NCBI GenBank assembly: GCA_030141605.1
Contig: JAQGDQ010000031.1
Span: 666,001 to 730,000, forward strand
From: Tubiluchus corallicola
Taxonomy: Eukaryota > Priapulida > Priapulimorpha > Priapulimorphida > Tubiluchidae
Direction of reading: 5' to 3'
DNA length: 64,000 nucleotides
The notes beneath the pieces are model-generated. The model worked only from the letters and a program-made list of their open reading frames with translations, ran no database searches and was not told where the DNA came from. Position 1 is the stretch's first letter; the number at the start of each line of letters is the position of its first letter. Shown piece after piece: positions 63,725 to 64,000 of the stretch. A program made the translations under genes and the position numbers.

Positions 63725-64000
63725 GCATAACTACTAGAGCACGTTATCATTTACGTCTATGAGACAAATGGATACAAAACCTCCTGAATACTGTATCTGC
63801 ATCACCTCTAAAGCACAAGCTCATTCATGTTCATGATACAAGTGTCTCCCATATAGTGTCTGCATAACCACTAGGGCAAGAAAAGTTCAATCACGTCCAC
63901 AAGAGGAGGGACGCACAACCCACAGAGTACAATGTCTATACTACCTCTAGAGCACAAGCTCTTTCATGTTCACGGTGCAAGTGTCTCCCAAGTATAGTGT
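63725..64000. repeat. Complex tandem repeat, units of about 70 bp in a 137-bp higher-order period
   Basis: ACCTCTAAAGCACAAGCTCA at 63805 and ACCTCTAGAGCACAAGCTCT at 63942 both continue with TTCATGTTCA and CAAGTGTCTCCCA. Alternating with them are related units GCATAACTACTAGAGCAC (63725) and GCATAACCACTAGGGCAA (63864). The array runs off the right end of the window. Confidence 0.85.

Overview
The window looks like nuclear DNA of an animal, most likely a marine-type invertebrate. It is AT-rich, has spliced genes with GT-AG introns of 0.3 to 2.8 kb, two class A G-protein-coupled receptors, tRNA-derived repeats, LINE reverse-transcriptase remnants and many short non-autonomous DNA transposons. Nothing bacterial or viral (operons, Shine-Dalgarno sites, CRISPR) was seen. 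I cannot name the species from sequence alone.

Three protein-coding loci are well supported. (1) A single-exon class A GPCR on the minus strand at 7404-8591, of the peptide/FMRFamide-receptor-like type. (2) The 3' part of WDR7 (rabconnectin-3 beta) on the plus strand. Eleven exons between 44953 and 59746 join in phase without a break into 546 residues ending at the natural stop. (3) A single-exon minus-strand GPCR at 62581-63525 carrying the full aminergic fingerprint. The 5' exons of WDR7 were not found. Either they lie left of the window, which would place the first GPCR inside a very large WDR7 intron, or they are too short and diverged for me to see in 8.6-44.9 kb.

Layout: 1-7.4 kb is gene-free, with a dispersed-repeat copy at the left edge and a striking 16-unit, 50-bp minisatellite (6021-6810). 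7.4-8.6 kb is GPCR 1. 8.6-44.9 kb is about 36 kb without a recognisable cellular exon. It holds microsatellites, a 59-bp and a GC-rich minisatellite, tRNA-like SINE heads, two hAT-type MITEs with perfect 8-bp target duplications, a TIR element with a telomere-like core, a GC-rich island, and two LINE fragments. 44.9-59.8 kb is the WDR7 3' half, whose introns carry at least six further short TIR elements or repeat copies. 59.8-62.5 kb is intergenic. 62.5-63.6 kb is GPCR 2, and a complex tandem repeat runs off the right edge.

There is no operon-like logic. WDR7 is a housekeeping partner of the V-ATPase/RAVE machinery, and the two receptors are independent signalling genes that happen to flank it. 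The notable content is the dense set of non-autonomous mobile elements and the unusual disulfide status of both receptors.
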